This document shows positions 10,207 to 17,925 of a DNA stretch of 64,000 nucleotides, piece by piece. The position numbers and the translations under genes are program-made. The stretch is from Mycobacterium shinjukuense (lineage in GTDB: Bacteria > Actinomycetota > Actinomycetes > Mycobacteriales > Mycobacteriaceae), in contig NZ_AP022575.1 in assembly GCF_010730055.1 (NCBI RefSeq), positions 2,790,001 to 2,854,000 on the forward strand, given 5' to 3'. The notes beneath the pieces are model-generated. The model ran no database searches. It was not told the DNA's origin and saw nothing but the letters and a program-made list of their open reading frames with translations. The first letter of the stretch is position 1, and each line of letters begins with the position of its first letter.

Positions 10207-10521
10207 CAACTCCGCCGCGCTGCTGGCCACCTGGAGAAGTTGCACGACCTGCCCATCGTCGGCGATGTCCGCGGCGAGGGCCACTCCTTCGGCATCGAGC
10301 CGGTCAAGGACCGGGCGACTACGCACAGCTTCACCGGCTCCGAGCGCCAGGCACGGCTGGGCCGGCTGTCCGCGGCGCTGTTGGACGCCGGGCTGTACTG
10401 CCGCACCGACGACCGCGGCGATTCCGTCATCCAGCTGGCTCCACCGCTGATCAGCGGTCAAGACGAGTTCGACACCATCGAGTCCATCCTGCGCGGCGTG
10501 CTCGGCGAGGTCAGCATGTAG
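10207..10521 (+). pseudogene. Partial duplicate of the aminotransferase 3' end
   Basis: Matches the end of the aminotransferase at 7892-8208 closely. The translated stretch from LPIVGDVRGEG through QLAPPLISGQDEFDTIESILRGVLGEVSM is nearly identical, and identity continues about 16 bases past the stop codon. One base is missing in the segment matching GCCACCCTGGAG, so the frame breaks near its left edge, and there is no start, PLP lysine or N-terminal two thirds. It is a dead duplicate marking a recombination junction between the two PE_PGRS genes. Confidence 0.88.
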
Positions 10522-10535
10522 GGGCAACCGCAGGC

Positions 10536-10625
10536 ACGGCTGCGCTGGATTCCCTTGGTCTGGTGGGGGTCTTGATCAGCGCCCCGGTGGTCAGCCAACT
10601 GCTCGGCTGCACCCCGCTCGGACCG
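10536..10625 (+). pseudogene. Fragment of a P-type ATPase C-terminus (CtpH/CtpI-like)
   Basis: Immediately after the duplicated aminotransferase tail, the + frame reads ALDSLGLVGVLISAPVVSQ and then LLGCTPLGP. I recognise this as resembling the last membrane segments of the large mycobacterial P-type ATPases (QTPG..SxFFGCTPLGP-type ending), but I could not run a search. Nothing before it belongs to such a gene, so it would be a remnant. In H37Rv a ctp gene (ctpH) lies just upstream of thiC, which would explain it. The rest up to 10910 holds no gene I recognise beyond the shared PE_PGRS leader. Confidence 0.5.
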
Positions 10626-10910
10626 CAGCGAAACCTTCGCCGTGAACCTGCCGGTGGTGGGGCAGGTGGGGGTAGGGCGGTCTGGCCGCACCCCCGACGT
10701 GGGCAGATAGCACGTTTCGTCGGGGGATATAGGTGCACTTTGCATGATTTTGCTGCCGGTTTGGCGATTGTGTCGTCGACGCGGTCGCGATATCACCAAA
10801 ATGTCACTGGTACAGCGGGTTTCGGGTATGGGTTGGCGTGCGTCGTCGTTGAGCGTGCAGGCCGGCGATCGCCGGAGTCCACCGCCGGGTTGGTTGGTCG
10901 GAGGTGTGTG

Positions 10911-12698
10911 ATGTCATTTGTGACTGTCGCGCCGCAGTGGGTGGCGGCGACGGCCTCGGATGTGGCGCGGATCGGGTCGGCGCTCAGTGCGGCCAACGCG
11001 GCCGCGGCGGCCGAGACCACCGGGGTGCTGGCCGCGGGCGCCGATGAGGTGTCGGCGGCGATCGCGGCGCTGTTCGGCGCGCACGGACAGGCCTATCAGG
11101 CGCTCAGCGCCCAGATGTCGGCTTTTCATGCGCAGTTCGGACGAGCGTTGACCGCGGCGGCGGACTCGTATTCGGCCGCCGAGGCGGTCAACGCCTCGGC
11201 GGCCCAAAGCCTGGAGCAGGACCTGCTGGCGCTGATCAACGCGCCCACCCTGGCGCTGTTGGGGCGTCCGCTGATCGGTGACGGCGCCGATGCGACCACC
11301 CCCGGCGGCAACGGTGGGGCGGGCGGCCTCTTGTACGGCAACGGCGGCAACGGCGCGGCCGGTGCGGCCGGGCAGGCCGGTGGTAACGGGGGTGCGGCCG
11401 GGCTGATCGGCCATGGCGGGGCCGGCGGGGCCGGCGGGGCGGGGGCGCCCGGGGGTGCTGGCGGGGCCGGGGGGTGGCTGTTTGGCAACGGCGGGCCCGG
11501 CGGGACCGGCGGGGCCGGCGTCGCCTTCGGCGGTCCTGCTGGCGCGGGTGGGGTCGGCGGGCTGGGCGGGGCCGGCGGCGGCGCGGGGCTCTGGGGCACC
11601 GGCGGCGCCGGCGGCCGGCGGAAAGGCGGCACCGGCGCGCTCGGCCAGTCCGGCGGGGCCGGCGGTCACGGTGGGGCCGGCGGGGCCGGCGGTTGGTTGT
11701 TCGGCAACGGCGGGGACGGCGGGGCCGGCGGGACCGGCGGGGACAGCGGCGGCGGGACCGGCGTGGCTGGTGGTGCCGGTGGCGCCGGTGGGGCCGGAGG
11801 TGAGGCCAGACTGATCGGGGCCGGCGGAGCCGGCGGGGCCGGCGGAACGGGTGTGCCCGGGGATTCCGGTGGGGCCGGCGGGACCGGCGGGACCGGTGCG
11901 ACCGGTGGGCTGCTGTACGGCAACGGCGGAGCCGGCGGGCACGGCGGGGCCGGCGGCAACGCCGGCGCCTTCCCCGGTGGGGATGGCGGGGCCGGCGGTG
12001 GCGGTGGCAAAGCCTGGCTGTTCGGCACCGGTGGGGCCGGCGGGGCCGGCGGCGCGGCTGCAGTCGGTTTCAAAGGCGGACTGGGCGGGATCGGTGGTGC
12101 CGGCGGTGACGCCGGGCTGTTGTACGGCGACGGCGGCGCTGGCGGCGCCGGTGGTATTGGCGGTCTTGCTCTTGGTGGGCCCGGTGGGAACGGCGGCGGC
12201 GGCGGACGCGGCGGCATTGGTGGGCTCATCGGCAACGGCGGGGCCGGCGGAAACGGCGGAAACGGCGGAACCCCCGTCGCTCCGGCTGGGTCTGGTGGAT
12301 CCGGTGGCGCCGGCGGTGACGGCGGCGCCGCCAGGCTGATCGGCAGCGGCGGGGCTGGCGGGGCTGGCGGGACCGGTGCCAAGGGCGGGTCCGGCGGAGC
12401 CGGTGGCAACGGCGGCAACGGCGGCAACGGCGGTCAGGGTGGGGCGCTGTTCGGAAACGGTGGAGCCGGCGGCGCCGCCAACGCCGGCGGACCCGGCACC
12501 GGAACCGCCGGCGGCGGTAAGGGCGGTGCCGGCGGTCATGGCGGCAACGCCGTCGGGTTGATCGGCAACGGGGGCAACGGCGGCGACGGCGGCAAGGGCG
12601 GGGCCGGCACCCCCGTGGGCACCGGTGGGGGCGGCGGCAGCGGCGGCGGCCGCGGGCTGCTGTCCGGTGCCCCCGGCGCGCCCGGAACGCCGGGCTGA
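10911..12698 (+). CDS. PE_PGRS protein, second of a tandem pair
   Basis: A 595-residue paralogue of the gene at 8489. The PE domains are almost identical (MSFVTVAPQWVAATASDVARIGS...), including YSAAE as the YxxxE secretion signal and the same GRPLIGDGADATTPGGNGG linker. The PGRS parts differ in length and order, with inserts such as AVGFKGGLGGIGG, and both end in GTPG. The start at ATG 10911 follows GGAGG. The sequence upstream is shared with the first copy from roughly 10790 on, so gene plus promoter were duplicated together. The TPP riboswitch of thiC follows. Confidence 0.92.
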   Translation: MSFVTVAPQWVAATASDVARIGSALSAANAAAAAETTGVLAAGADEVSAAIAALFGAHGQAYQALSAQMSAFHAQFGRALTAAADSYSAAEAVNASAAQSLEQDLLALINAPTLALLGRPLIGDGADATTPGGNGGAGGLLYGNGGNGAAGAAGQAGGNGGAAGLIGHGGAGGAGGAGAPGGAGGAGGWLFGNGGPGGTGGAGVAFGGPAGAGGVGGLGGAGGGAGLWGTGGAGGRRKGGTGALGQSGGAGGHGGAGGAGGWLFGNGGDGGAGGTGGDSGGGTGVAGGAGGAGGAGGEARLIGAGGAGGAGGTGVPGDSGGAGGTGGTGATGGLLYGNGGAGGHGGAGGNAGAFPGGDGGAGGGGGKAWLFGTGGAGGAGGAAAVGFKGGLGGIGGAGGDAGLLYGDGGAGGAGGIGGLALGGPGGNGGGGGRGGIGGLIGNGGAGGNGGNGGTPVAPAGSGGSGGAGGDGGAARLIGSGGAGGAGGTGAKGGSGGAGGNGGNGGNGGQGGALFGNGGAGGAANAGGPGTGTAGGGKGGAGGHGGNAVGLIGNGGNGGDGGKGGAGTPVGTGGGGGSGGGRGLLSGAPGAPGTPG

Positions 12699-12814
12699 CA
12701 CCGCTTGCCCGGCCGTGCGCGCCGCGCCCGCGCTGCGCTAGCGTGGGTGGTGCCCGGCGACGATGCGAATCGCGGCGCGATTCGAGCAGGAGCCGGGCAA
12801 TCGAATACCGTCCA

Positions 12815-12907
12815 ACCAATTCACGCGGGAGCGCGCGCCGAGCGTGCTGAGAGGACGGCTGGGGCCGTCGACCGTCTGAACCTGACCGGGTAATGCCGGC
12901 GTAGGGA
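12815..12907 (+). ncRNA. TPP (THI-box) riboswitch upstream of thiC
   Basis: The conserved core is readable: CTGAGA (12847-12852), a P3-like hairpin GGACGGC / GCCGTC, AACCTGA (12879-12885) and GGGTAATGCCGGCGTAGGGAG ahead of the start. It binds thiamin pyrophosphate. The final GGGAG is also the ribosome-binding site of thiC, so ligand binding would hide it and block translation. The left boundary is approximate. Confidence 0.93.
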
Positions 12908-12914
12908 GATGACC

Positions 12915-14537
12915 ATGACCGTGACCGTTCAACCGTCGGTGACCACCGGCCCGATCGCCGGCAGCGCCAAGATCTACCGCGAGCTCGACGGATTCCCCGG
13001 CCTGCGGGTGCCGTTTCGGCGGGTGCGGCTGTCCACCGGGGATCACTTCGACCTGTATGACACCTCCGGGCCCTACACCGAGGCGGGCGCGGTGATCGAC
13101 CTGACCGCCGGGCTGCCACCCCGGCCCGGGGTGGTCCGCGATCGGGGCACCCAGCTGCAGCGGGCCCGCGCCGGGGAGATCACCGCCGAGATGGCGTTCA
13201 TCGCCGCCCGCGAGGGCCTGCCCGCCGAGCTGGTGCGCGACGAGGTGGCCCGCGGGCGCGCGGTGATCCCGGCCAACCACCACCATCCCGAGAGCGAGCC
13301 GATGATCATCGGCAAGGCGTTTGCGGTCAAGGTCAACGCCAACATCGGCAACTCGGCGGTGACGTCCTCGATCGCCGAGGAGGTCGACAAGATGGTGTGG
13401 GCCACCCGCTGGGGGGCCGACACCGTGATGGACCTGTCCACCGGCCGCGACATCCACCAGACCCGGGAATGGATCCTGCGCAACTCGCCGGTGCCGGTGG
13501 GCACGGTGCCGATCTATCAGGCGCTGGAGAAGGTCAAGGGGGATCCGGCCAAGCTGTCCTGGGAGATTTACCGCGACACCGTGATCGAGCAGTGCGAGCA
13601 GGGCGTGGACTACATGACGGTGCACGCCGGGGTGCTGCTGCGGTATGTGCCGCTGACCGCCAAACGGGTCACCGGCATCGTGTCCCGCGGGGGGTCGATC
13701 ATGGCCGCGTGGTGTTTGGCCCATCATCGGGAGTCGTTTCTGTACACCCACTTTGAGGAGCTGGCCGACATCTTCGCCCGCTACGACGTCACCTTCTCCC
13801 TCGGTGATGGGCTGCGGCCGGGGTCGATCGCCGATGCCAACGACGCCGCGCAGTTCGCCGAGCTGCGCACCCTGGGCGAGCTGACCAGGATCGCCAAAGC
13901 CCGCGGCGCCCAGGTGATGATCGAGGGCCCCGGGCACATCCCGATGCACAAGATCGTCGAAAACGTGCGCCTGGAAGAGCAGCTGTGCCAAGAGGCCCCG
14001 TTTTACACGCTGGGCCCGCTGGCCACCGACATCGCCCCGGCCTATGACCACATCACCTCGGCGATCGGGGCGGCCATCATCGCCGCGGCCGGCACCGCGA
14101 TGCTGTGCTATGTCACCCCCAAGGAGCACCTCGGGCTGCCCGACCGCAAGGACGTCAAGGACGGGGTGATCGCCTACAAGATCGCCGCGCACTCCGCGGA
14201 TTTGGCCAAGGGTCATCCCCGCGCGCAGCAGCGCGACGACGCGCTGTCCACGGCGCGGTTCGAGTTCCGCTGGAACGACCAGTTCGCGCTGGCGTTGGAC
14301 CCCGACACCGCGCGGGAATTCCACGACGAAACCCTGCCCGCCGAGCCGGCCAAGACCGCGCACTTCTGCTCGATGTGCGGGCCCAAGTTCTGCTCCATGC
14401 GCATCACCCAGGATGTCCGCGACTACGCCGCCGCGCATGGACTCGACAGCCAGGAAGCGATCGAAGCGGCCATGGCCGAAAAGTCCCGCGAGTTCGCCGA
14501 GCACGGCAGCCGGGTGTATCTGCCGATCACCCCGTGA
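12915..14537 (+). CDS. thiC: Phosphomethylpyrimidine synthase ThiC
   Basis: Radical-SAM enzyme converting aminoimidazole ribotide to hydroxymethylpyrimidine phosphate for thiamin synthesis, 540 residues. The C-terminal C485SMCGPKFC493SM motif binds the [4Fe-4S] cluster. NHHHPESEPMIIGKAF, KVNANIGNSAV and GPGHIPMHKI are characteristic blocks. Two in-frame ATGs lie at 12909 and 12915; GGGAG ends at 12908, so 12915 has proper spacing and gives MTVTVQPSV, as expected. Regulated by the TPP riboswitch. Its stop overlaps the thiD start (GTGA). Confidence 0.95.
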   Translation: MTVTVQPSVTTGPIAGSAKIYRELDGFPGLRVPFRRVRLSTGDHFDLYDTSGPYTEAGAVIDLTAGLPPRPGVVRDRGTQLQRARAGEITAEMAFIAAREGLPAELVRDEVARGRAVIPANHHHPESEPMIIGKAFAVKVNANIGNSAVTSSIAEEVDKMVWATRWGADTVMDLSTGRDIHQTREWILRNSPVPVGTVPIYQALEKVKGDPAKLSWEIYRDTVIEQCEQGVDYMTVHAGVLLRYVPLTAKRVTGIVSRGGSIMAAWCLAHHRESFLYTHFEELADIFARYDVTFSLGDGLRPGSIADANDAAQFAELRTLGELTRIAKARGAQVMIEGPGHIPMHKIVENVRLEEQLCQEAPFYTLGPLATDIAPAYDHITSAIGAAIIAAAGTAMLCYVTPKEHLGLPDRKDVKDGVIAYKIAAHSADLAKGHPRAQQRDDALSTARFEFRWNDQFALALDPDTAREFHDETLPAEPAKTAHFCSMCGPKFCSMRITQDVRDYAAAHGLDSQEAIEAAMAEKSREFAEHGSRVYLPITP

Positions 14538-15358
14538 CGTTGCTGCCGCTACCGCCGCCGGGTACCACCCCGTTGCGGGTGCTGACCATCGCCGGATCGG
14601 ACTCCGGGGGTGGCGCCGGCATCCAGGCCGACCTGCGCACCATGGCGCTGCTGGGGGTGCATGCCTGCGTGGCGGTCACCGCGGTGACCGTGCAGAACAC
14701 GGTGGGCGTCAAGGGTATTCAGGCGATGCCCGACGATGTGGTGGCCGGCCAGATCGAGGCGGTGGTCACCGACATCGGCATCCAGGCCGCCAAGACCGGG
14801 ATGCTCGCCTCGGCCAGCATCGTCGCCACCGTGGCCGCCACCTGGCGCCGACTCGACCTGAGCGTGCCGCTGGTCGTCGACCCGGTGTGCGCATCCATGC
14901 ACGGAGATGCGCTGCTGCCGGCCGCCGCCCTGGAAACCCTGCGCACCCACCTGTTTCCGTTGGCCACCCTGGTCACACCCAACCTCGACGAGGTGGCCCA
15001 ACTGGTCGGCATCGACGTGGTGAACGCCGACTCGCAGCGCGCGGCGGCCACCGCCCTGCACGCGCTGGGCCCGCGGTGGGTGCTGGTCAAGGGTGGACAC
15101 CTGCGCTCCTCGGACACCAGCCGCGACCTGCTCTATGACGGTGCCGACTGCTACGAGTTCGACGCGCCGCGGCTGCCCACCGGCAACGACCACGGCGGCG
15201 GGGACACGCTGGCCTCGGCGGTGGCCTGCGCGCTGGCGCACGGGTTCAGCGTGCCCGACGCGGTCGGCTTCGGGAAACGGTGGGTGACCCAATGCCTGCG
15301 CGCCGGCTATCCGTTGGGCCACGGCCACGGCCCCGTCTCCCCGTTGTTCCGGCTGTGA
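14534..15358 (+). CDS. thiD: Hydroxymethylpyrimidine/phosphomethylpyrimidine kinase ThiD
   Basis: Ribokinase-like kinase that phosphorylates the ThiC product twice, 274 residues. It shows LTIAGSDSGGGAGIQADLRTM for substrate binding, TAVTVQNT, DPVCASMHGDALL, and a late anion-hole region NDHGGGDTLASAVAC, where the usual motif is GTGCTLSS/GxGDT. The GTG at 14534 overlaps the thiC stop, and its own stop overlaps the next gene by one base, so the riboswitch controls the whole unit. Confidence 0.93.
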   Translation: MTLLPLPPPGTTPLRVLTIAGSDSGGGAGIQADLRTMALLGVHACVAVTAVTVQNTVGVKGIQAMPDDVVAGQIEAVVTDIGIQAAKTGMLASASIVATVAATWRRLDLSVPLVVDPVCASMHGDALLPAAALETLRTHLFPLATLVTPNLDEVAQLVGIDVVNADSQRAAATALHALGPRWVLVKGGHLRSSDTSRDLLYDGADCYEFDAPRLPTGNDHGGGDTLASAVACALAHGFSVPDAVGFGKRWVTQCLRAGYPLGHGHGPVSPLFRL

Positions 15359-15987
15359 TGAACCTCGATGAGATCGCGGGCATCGCCCACCGGCCAGCCG
15401 GGGCTCCCCAAGGGGTGGTGGTGCTCACCCACGGCGCCGGTGGCAGCCGGGAATCCCCCCTGTTGCACCAGGTTTGCCACGAGTGGGCGCGGCACGGCTG
15501 GCTGGCCGTGCGATACAACCTGCCCTACCGCCGGCGCCGGCCCACCGGACCACCGTCCGGCTCGGGGGATACCGACCGTGCCGGCATCGTCGAGGCGATC
15601 CGACTGTGCCGCGGCCTTGCCGACGGCCCGCTGATCGCCGGCGGCCACTCCTACGGCGGCCGCCAAACCTCCATGGTGGTGGGCGCCGGCCAGGCCGCGG
15701 TGAACGTGCTGACCCTGTTCTGCTATCCGGTCCATCCGCCCGGTAAGCCGCAGCGGCCCCGCACCGAGCACCTACCCGACATCACGGTGCCCACGGTGTT
15801 CACCCACGCCACCTCCGATCCCTTCGGCACAATCGCCGAGCTACGCGCCGCCGCGGCGCTGATTCCCGCGCCCACCCAGATCGTCGAAATCACCGGCGCC
15901 CGACACGACTTGGACTCGAAGACCCTCGACGTCGCCGGCCTGGCGGTCGCGGCGGCGTTGCAGCTGATTCGCAGCCAAACAGCGTGA
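15358..15987 (+). CDS. Alpha/beta hydrolase of the KANL3/Tex30-like type, Rv0421c-like
   Basis: A 209-residue single-domain hydrolase with no signal peptide. THGAGGSRESP forms the oxyanion-side loop, GGHSYGGRQ is the nucleophile elbow (serine), TSDPFG probably supplies the acid, and ARHDLD the catalytic histidine. The substrate is unknown. It is coupled to thiD (TGATG overlap) and to the next small gene (GTGA). The same order thiC-thiD-hydrolase occurs at Rv0423c-Rv0421c in H37Rv, so it probably travels with the thiamin genes rather than acting in the pathway. Confidence 0.75.
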   Translation: MNLDEIAGIAHRPAGAPQGVVVLTHGAGGSRESPLLHQVCHEWARHGWLAVRYNLPYRRRRPTGPPSGSGDTDRAGIVEAIRLCRGLADGPLIAGGHSYGGRQTSMVVGAGQAAVNVLTLFCYPVHPPGKPQRPRTEHLPDITVPTVFTHATSDPFGTIAELRAAAALIPAPTQIVEITGARHDLDSKTLDVAGLAVAAALQLIRSQTA

Positions 15988-16193
15988 CCCGCATCAGCTT
16001 TCGCACACACGCCTGGGCGTACGCCGAATCCTGCGGGCTCACCATCCGCCCCAGATCGACCACCAACGCCATCGCGGCGTGCACCAAAAACCGCGCCTGG
16101 GCGATCCCGGCCGTTGCCGTGGGATGGCTGCTAGTCACCGGTTTTTTGGTGGTCTGGGTGCACAACGGTCACAGCCAGGACCGGGTTGCCTAA
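15984..16193 (+). CDS. Small single-pass membrane protein
   Basis: A 69-residue product with a basic N-terminus and one hydrophobic helix (AIPAVAVGWLLVTGFLVVWV) near the C-terminus. The GTG start overlaps the stop of the hydrolase gene (GTGA), which supports real translation as the fourth gene of the thiC unit. I do not recognise a family; its position matches the small membrane protein Rv0420c in H37Rv, which is longer as I recall. Its TAA overlaps the stop codon of the convergent HNH gene. Confidence 0.55.
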   Translation: MTRISFRTHAWAYAESCGLTIRPRSTTNAIAACTKNRAWAIPAVAVGWLLVTGFLVVWVHNGHSQDRVA

Positions 16194-17638
16194 AACGGTG
16201 GTGGCTCCTCGGGGGGTGCGGGCCCGGGTGGCGGCGGTTGTGGTGCGGGTTTGCCCGCTGCGCGCGCCGCAAGGGCTTGGCGGTTGAGTCGGCGTTGGGC
16301 GGCGATGTAGGCGGCGCGGTTGTCGGCGCGACTACGGCGACGCGTGGGCATCGCGGTGGCCCGGTCGGTGCACCGGTCGGTCGGTGCCGGGCTCGGCGCG
16401 GGCAGGTGTCCGGTGGGCACGCACAAGCTGGGAAACAGCAGCGCGCTGCCCGGGGTGGTCACATAGGTGTGTCCGGACGGCGAGGTCCAGATCACCGTGC
16501 CGTCGGGCAGCTGCTGGTCACCCCAGCCCCAGAACGTCTTGAGCAAATGATGAAGACGGCACAGGCATTTCAGGTTGCAGGCGTGGGTGGCCCCGCCGTC
16601 GCCGTAAGGAATGGTGTGATCGAGGTCGCAGTGCAGCGCCGGGCGATCGCACCCGGGGAACCGGCAGCTCAGATCCCGGCAGCGGACGAAGTCGGCCAAC
16701 GCTTTCGAGGGGGTGTAGCCAGGCTCGGCCGGTGCCTCGCCCGGATGCGTCAGCGGCTGCAGCCGCGCCGTGGCGGCCAGCTCGGCGATCAGCTCGGCGG
16801 GGATGAGCGCATTGCCGCCCAGCAGCGCACCCGGGTTCGCGGCGGTGCCGTCGAGGCTGGCCCGCTCCGCGACCACGTGGATCACCACCGGCCACGGCGC
16901 CGCCGCCGTGGCGGGGCAGTCCGGGCGCCCGCATCGGCAACCCAACCGGTCGGCCCCGGCGGCCAATGCCCCCAGCGCGTCGGCGCGGCGCTGGTTGGCG
17001 GTGCGCGGGTCCTCGGCACACACCGTGGCCGCCAACGCCGCCAACCGGGCATCCACCACCTGCGCGTCGGTGCTGACCAGCCTGCCGAACACCTCCGCTA
17101 AACCGTCGCCGGTGTCCCAGATCGACAATTCCCGATCCGCGCGCCGCTCCCGGCGCCGGCGCACCGCATCGCGATCGGCCCGCTCCACCACCCGGTCGAC
17201 GTAGGCGGCCAGCCGGGCGCGGGTCAGCGACGGCCACCGGCGCACCTTGACCGCCAGTTCGGCGTCGACGCCGGCCAGGATGTCCTCGTCGGTGATCAAC
17301 TCGGTGCGATACACGATCGTCTGAAACATCGAAAAGCTGATGTCGCCGGCCAGCAGCGCCGCGCCCACCCGGGGCAGCCGCATCCGCAGCGCGCGCGCAT
17401 AGTGCAGATGGCTGGCCGCCAACCCGTGACTGATCCGCAACGCCGCGGCCACCTCCGCGGTCACCGCGTCCCAGGTGTCGGTCACCCAGGTCTCGCGTTC
17501 CCCGCGCTGGCGCAGCCGCAGCACATCCAGCTGCCCGATCGCGATCAGCCGCTGCCCGGCCGCCCGGTTCTCCGCCCGCCACGCCGCGCACATCCGCTCC
17601 ACCAGCGCGGCAGCGGAGCCGTCCGAACTATCGAACAT
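16190..17638 (-). CDS. DUF222 / HNH endonuclease-domain protein of the 13E12 repeat family
   Basis: A 482-residue protein: DUF222 helical region about residues 20-250, then a C-terminal HNH domain with CRFPGC, HCDLDHTIPYGDGG, NLKCLCRLHH. This supplies paired zinc cysteines and the catalytic His residues. The tail is rich in Arg and Pro. The family is multicopy in mycobacteria (REP13E12 in H37Rv), often SOS-induced and linked to mobile or rearranged sites; its biochemical role is not settled. I chose the ATG at 17638 because a TATACT -10 box ends 7 bases before it and a perfect LexA box spans the start, which fits a leaderless SOS gene. It sits at the right end of the rearranged block. Confidence 0.88.
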   Translation of the reverse strand: MFDSSDGSAAALVERMCAAWRAENRAAGQRLIAIGQLDVLRLRQRGERETWVTDTWDAVTAEVAAALRISHGLAASHLHYARALRMRLPRVGAALLAGDISFSMFQTIVYRTELITDEDILAGVDAELAVKVRRWPSLTRARLAAYVDRVVERADRDAVRRRRERRADRELSIWDTGDGLAEVFGRLVSTDAQVVDARLAALAATVCAEDPRTANQRRADALGALAAGADRLGCRCGRPDCPATAAAPWPVVIHVVAERASLDGTAANPGALLGGNALIPAELIAELAATARLQPLTHPGEAPAEPGYTPSKALADFVRCRDLSCRFPGCDRPALHCDLDHTIPYGDGGATHACNLKCLCRLHHLLKTFWGWGDQQLPDGTVIWTSPSGHTYVTTPGSALLFPSLCVPTGHLPAPSPAPTDRCTDRATAMPTRRRSRADNRAAYIAAQRRLNRQALAARAAGKPAPQPPPPGPAPPEEPPPF

Positions 17639-17646
17639 GTGTTCGA
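17631..17646 (-). promoter_or_regulatory. LexA (SOS) box over the start of the HNH gene
   Basis: TCGAACATGTGTTCGA is a perfect match to the mycobacterial SOS box TCGAAC-N4-GTTCGA. On the minus strand it touches the TATACT -10 box (17646-17651) and covers +1 and the ATG at 17638, so bound LexA would block both promoter opening and the leaderless start. Confidence 0.85.
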
Positions 17647-17727
17647 GTATAGCGCAGCACTCCGACACCCGCCAGCCCTGACGATCGGCAGCCCGCACTA
17701 CCAACCCCGCCGTCACCGGCCGGCAGC

Positions 17728-17800
17728 TCGGCGATGTCCGCGGCGAGAGATACGTCGACAGCATCGACACCATCGAGTCCACCCTGCGCAGCGTGCTCGG
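17728..17800 (+). pseudogene. Second remnant of the aminotransferase 3' end, next to dacB1
   Basis: The 20 bases at 17728-17747 are identical to 7946-7965 of the aminotransferase. After a short unrelated stretch, 17765-17800 match 8157-8192 with only two differences in 36 bases (encoding DTIESTLRSVLG). About 190 bases between these matches are deleted. This scrap lies directly upstream of dacB1, where the intact aminotransferase gene ends in H37Rv. The rest of 17639-17925 shows no gene. Confidence 0.75.
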
Positions 17801-17910
17801 AAGTCGGCAGCCAGGCCAGCCGGGAGCCCACCGGGGCCCACCTCGACAAATTCATAACTTCCGTCACACCAGTAACAGCGCGCCGACCTGCAATCGCCCG
17901 GCCGATCACC

Positions 17911-17916
17911 TAGTCT
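17911..17916 (+). promoter_or_regulatory. -10 box of dacB1
   Basis: TAGTCT is 9 bases before the dacB1 ATG, implying a leader of only about two bases. No clear -35. Confidence 0.4.
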
Positions 17917-17925
17917 GCACACACG

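Noticed and set aside
10204..10521. 105-codon frame as a functional small gene
   Set aside because: It is a duplicate of the aminotransferase C-terminus with a frame break and no catalytic lysine.
17639..17782. Upstream extension of the HNH gene to 17782
   Set aside because: It would cross the SOS box, the -10 box and the aminotransferase remnant; promoter spacing favours ATG 17638.
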